Of a stretch of 7,662 bases of DNA, positions 6,556-7,662 are shown piece after piece. Numbering within the stretch: position 1 is the stretch's first letter; the number at the start of each line of letters is the position of its first letter. The notes under the pieces are model-generated. The model was given only the letters and a program-made list of their open reading frames with translations, was not told the DNA's origin and made no database searches. Origin of the DNA: Candidatus Poseidoniaceae archaeon (GTDB lineage: Archaea; Thermoplasmatota; Poseidoniia; Poseidoniales; Poseidoniaceae); NCBI GenBank assembly GCA_013330285.1, contig DUIP01000128.1, forward strand, positions 803-8,464. The letters run 5' to 3'. Made by a program: the position numbers and the translations under genes.

Positions 6556-6912
6556 TCAGAGTAAATTCAGTCGTCGCTGAATCTCATCTGCTGTCGATTG
6601 GTAGAGTGAAAGGGGTCCGCCAACAGGATCCTCAAGCCCCCAATCCTGGTCGATGCGCATGACTGGGCATTGCACACCACAACCCATGGAGATGACCATG
6701 TCGTAGTCATTTGCAGAGAAATCATCGACAAGTTTAGGGCGCATCCCTTCGGTGCTAATGCCGCGTTGCTCAAGCACTTTCACTGCATTTGGCGCAATGC
6801 TGTTCGCTGGATGAGTTCCAGCAGAATCAGCCACATGCCCCATGGCTCTTGCCAAACCTTCTGCCATTTGAGAACGGCAGGAGTTTCCAACACATACAAA
6901 CAATAGACGCAT
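6556..6912 (-). CDS. ArsC-type arsenate reductase / low-molecular-weight phosphatase family protein
   Basis: A 118-residue cytoplasmic protein of the low-molecular-weight tyrosine phosphatase fold. It begins with the P-loop VCVGNSCRSQMAEG, a C-x5-R motif with Cys7 as nucleophile and Arg13 binding the oxyanion. The general acid is expected at Asp95 in WGLEDP. Cys12 in the loop and the MGCGVQCP segment (Cys78, Cys82) place it near thioredoxin-coupled arsenate reductases, where three cysteines relay the disulfide; here the pair is four residues apart. Substrate could be arsenate or a phosphoprotein, and sequence alone does not decide. The start is the ATG at 6912-6910, directly before the first beta strand (MRLLFVCVGN). 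The open frame extends 39 codons further upstream, but that part is not family-like and overlaps the promoter. No arsenic transporter or ArsR regulator is nearby. Confidence 0.88.
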   Translation of the reverse strand: MRLLFVCVGNSCRSQMAEGLARAMGHVADSAGTHPANSIAPNAVKVLEQRGISTEGMRPKLVDDFSANDYDMVISMGCGVQCPVMRIDQDWGLEDPVGGPLSLYQSTADEIQRRLNLL

Positions 6913-6934
6913 GGTTCTACCATGCCATCTACAG

Positions 6935-6941
6935 TATAAAG
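6935..6941 (-). promoter_or_regulatory. TATA box of the ArsC-family gene, implying a leaderless mRNA
   Basis: Minus-strand CTTTATA is centred 26 bases before the A of the ATG at 6912. With standard archaeal spacing transcription would begin at or next to the start codon, and no Shine-Dalgarno precedes it, so the mRNA is probably leaderless. Confidence 0.6.
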
Positions 6942-6952
6942 AAAATTGTAGT

Positions 6953-6960
6953 AAAATAAA
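6953..6960 (+). promoter_or_regulatory. Possible TATA-like element of the membrane protein gene
   Basis: AAAATAAA is about 42 bases before the ATG at 6998, which would give a leader of roughly 15-18 bases. It lies back to back with the ArsC-family TATA in an AT-rich stretch of about 30 bases. Confidence 0.35.
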
Positions 6961-6997
6961 GAGGAGCGTTCTCAAACCACGGGCGACTCGCCCCACC

Positions 6998-7354
6998 ATG
7001 GAATGGAGGCAGTCGGCTGTCAAGTCCACCCTTGTCGTGGCTGGAATCTATGCCGCTTTATTTGTCGGCCATATCTTTGCTGCAGCCAATAATTGGGATG
7101 TTCTCTTTCGATTGATTGCACTCACGCTCACCTTGATCACCTTCCTTCTTGGTCCGTGCATAGCGATGCTCGTGTCCAATAATGTCGATGGACAGCGGAA
7201 AAAAGCCCATCGATTGGGTTCTTGGATCAGTGCACCTCTCGCCGTTGGGTTGGCTTTTGCCTACGCCAACCAATCGTTTGATTTCGTACTCTCAATCGGT
7301 TTTCTCTGCCTGACTGTGATGACCCACTGGGTGAGTTTTCTTCGATTTAAGTGA
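6998..7354 (+). CDS. Small integral membrane protein with four predicted helices, unknown function
   Basis: I do not recognise this 118-residue protein. Four hydrophobic segments are visible at about 11-30, 36-59, 74-90 and 94-115, covering most of the chain, with short polar loops. The loop between helices 2 and 3 is strongly basic (GQRKKAHR), so by the positive-inside rule it and both termini should face the cytoplasm. There is no signal peptide or recognisable catalytic or transport motif. The ATG at 6998 was chosen because helix 1 follows soon after; an in-frame ATG at 6911 would add 29 polar residues and overlap the divergent gene's start, so it is unlikely. No Shine-Dalgarno is close to 6998. 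The gene is divergent from the ArsC-family gene and followed 48 bases later by the Mrp ATPase. Confidence 0.75.
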   Translation: MEWRQSAVKSTLVVAGIYAALFVGHIFAAANNWDVLFRLIALTLTLITFLLGPCIAMLVSNNVDGQRKKAHRLGSWISAPLAVGLAFAYANQSFDFVLSIGFLCLTVMTHWVSFLRFK

Positions 7355-7402
7355 CCGATGAGGAAAAGGTGCATTGAAGTAGCCCCATTCATTCCATGAG
7401 GT

Positions 7403-7662
7403 ATGTCCGATTCCCCGGTCACCAAGCACGGAGCAAACAGCGGTGAAGCACCTGCTATGGCATCTCCTCAAGAACAGAAGCAGATGGAACAAGCCTACGC
7501 TCAAATGAAGCGAAAGATGTCCATGGCTGAGATTGGAAAGAGAATCAAGCACAAGGTCATGGTTCTCTCCGGCAAGGGCGGCGTTGGAAAATCAACCGTA
7601 TCGACTGGACTTGCGCTCGCACTGGCTCAACAAGGCCTCAAGGTCGGTATTCTTGACATCGA
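7403..7662 (+). CDS. mrp: Mrp/NBP35-family P-loop ATPase, iron-sulfur cluster carrier (5' part only)
   Basis: The first 86 codons are present; the gene continues beyond the window. After a polar, Gln/Met-rich N-terminal segment of about 45 residues comes [20 protein letters not shown], the deviant Walker A of the Mrp/ApbC/NBP35 branch of the ParA/MinD superfamily, with Lys58 and Lys63 in [26 protein letters not shown] follows, its last aspartate being the start of the A' motif. Members bind and transfer iron-sulfur clusters to apo-proteins in the cytoplasm. The ATG at 7403 is the first start after an in-frame TGA at 7397. A GAGGT abuts it directly, too close for a normal ribosome site, so a leaderless or weakly led message is likely. 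The cluster-binding cysteines would lie downstream and cannot be checked. MinD-like proteins are the alternative, but [15 protein letters not shown] favours Mrp. Confidence 0.88.
   Translation, partial: MSDSPVTKHGANSGEAPAMASPQEQKQMEQAYAQMKRKMSMAEIGKRIKHKVMVLSGKGGVGKSTVSTGLALALAQQGLKVGILDI

Noticed and set aside
6913..7029. A 39-residue N-terminal extension of the ArsC-family protein containing a hydrophobic stretch
   Set aside because: It precedes a canonical MRLLFVCVGN start, covers the TATA box and would turn a cytoplasmic enzyme into an exported one without family precedent.
7292..7552. Minus-strand open frame of 86 codons opposite the start of mrp
   Set aside because: It lies antisense to the well-supported mrp and membrane-protein coding frames and has shadow-like composition (runs of Leu/His/Ser).

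Overview
The window looks like a piece of a planktonic archaeal chromosome, most likely a Thermoplasmata-related euryarchaeon of the Marine Group II (Poseidoniales) kind. This is inferred from the gene mix: a complete Alba chromatin protein, a small archaeal DUF6015-like protein, an archaeal-type agmatinase and a very large acidic secreted protein full of N-glycosylation sequons with a C-terminal membrane anchor. TATA-type promoters (including one giving an apparently leaderless mRNA) and a tRNA-Gly with its own TATA box agree with this. Genes are tightly packed and base composition is about half GC. No mobile element, CRISPR array or rRNA was seen.

Layout. Positions 1-180 hold the first 60 codons of a minus-strand small protein. 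It is divergent from a plus-strand run across a 273-base intergenic region that carries TATA-like elements and a 12-base perfect palindrome. The plus-strand run is a polyamine operon: agmatinase/ureohydrolase (speB, 454-1473), pyruvoyl S-adenosylmethionine decarboxylase (speD, 1510-1890) and a deoxyhypusine-synthase-family enzyme (1893-2849). A 1030-residue exported, membrane-anchored putative glycoprotein follows 53 bases later (2903-5995). Next come tRNA-Gly(GCC) (6052-6126) with a hairpin and T-run behind it, and alba (6227-6550). Convergent to alba is a minus-strand ArsC/low-molecular-weight phosphatase (6556-6912). A four-helix membrane protein (6998-7354) is divergent from that, and the window ends inside an Mrp/NBP35-type P-loop ATPase (7403 onward).

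How the genes work together. SpeB would release urea from agmatine or aminopropylagmatine, giving putrescine or spermidine. SpeD makes the decarboxylated AdoMet that donates aminopropyl groups. The third enzyme uses a polyamine in an NAD-dependent aminobutyl-transfer reaction, either to modify aIF5A (deoxyhypusine) or to make another polyamine. Its sequence resembles the bacterial DHS-homologue family rather than the classical archaeal/eukaryotic enzyme and has lost several substrate-binding residues while keeping the catalytic lysine. That makes it the most interesting element here. No aminopropyltransferase (spermidine synthase) is encoded in the window. The remaining genes appear to be independent housekeeping or surface functions.
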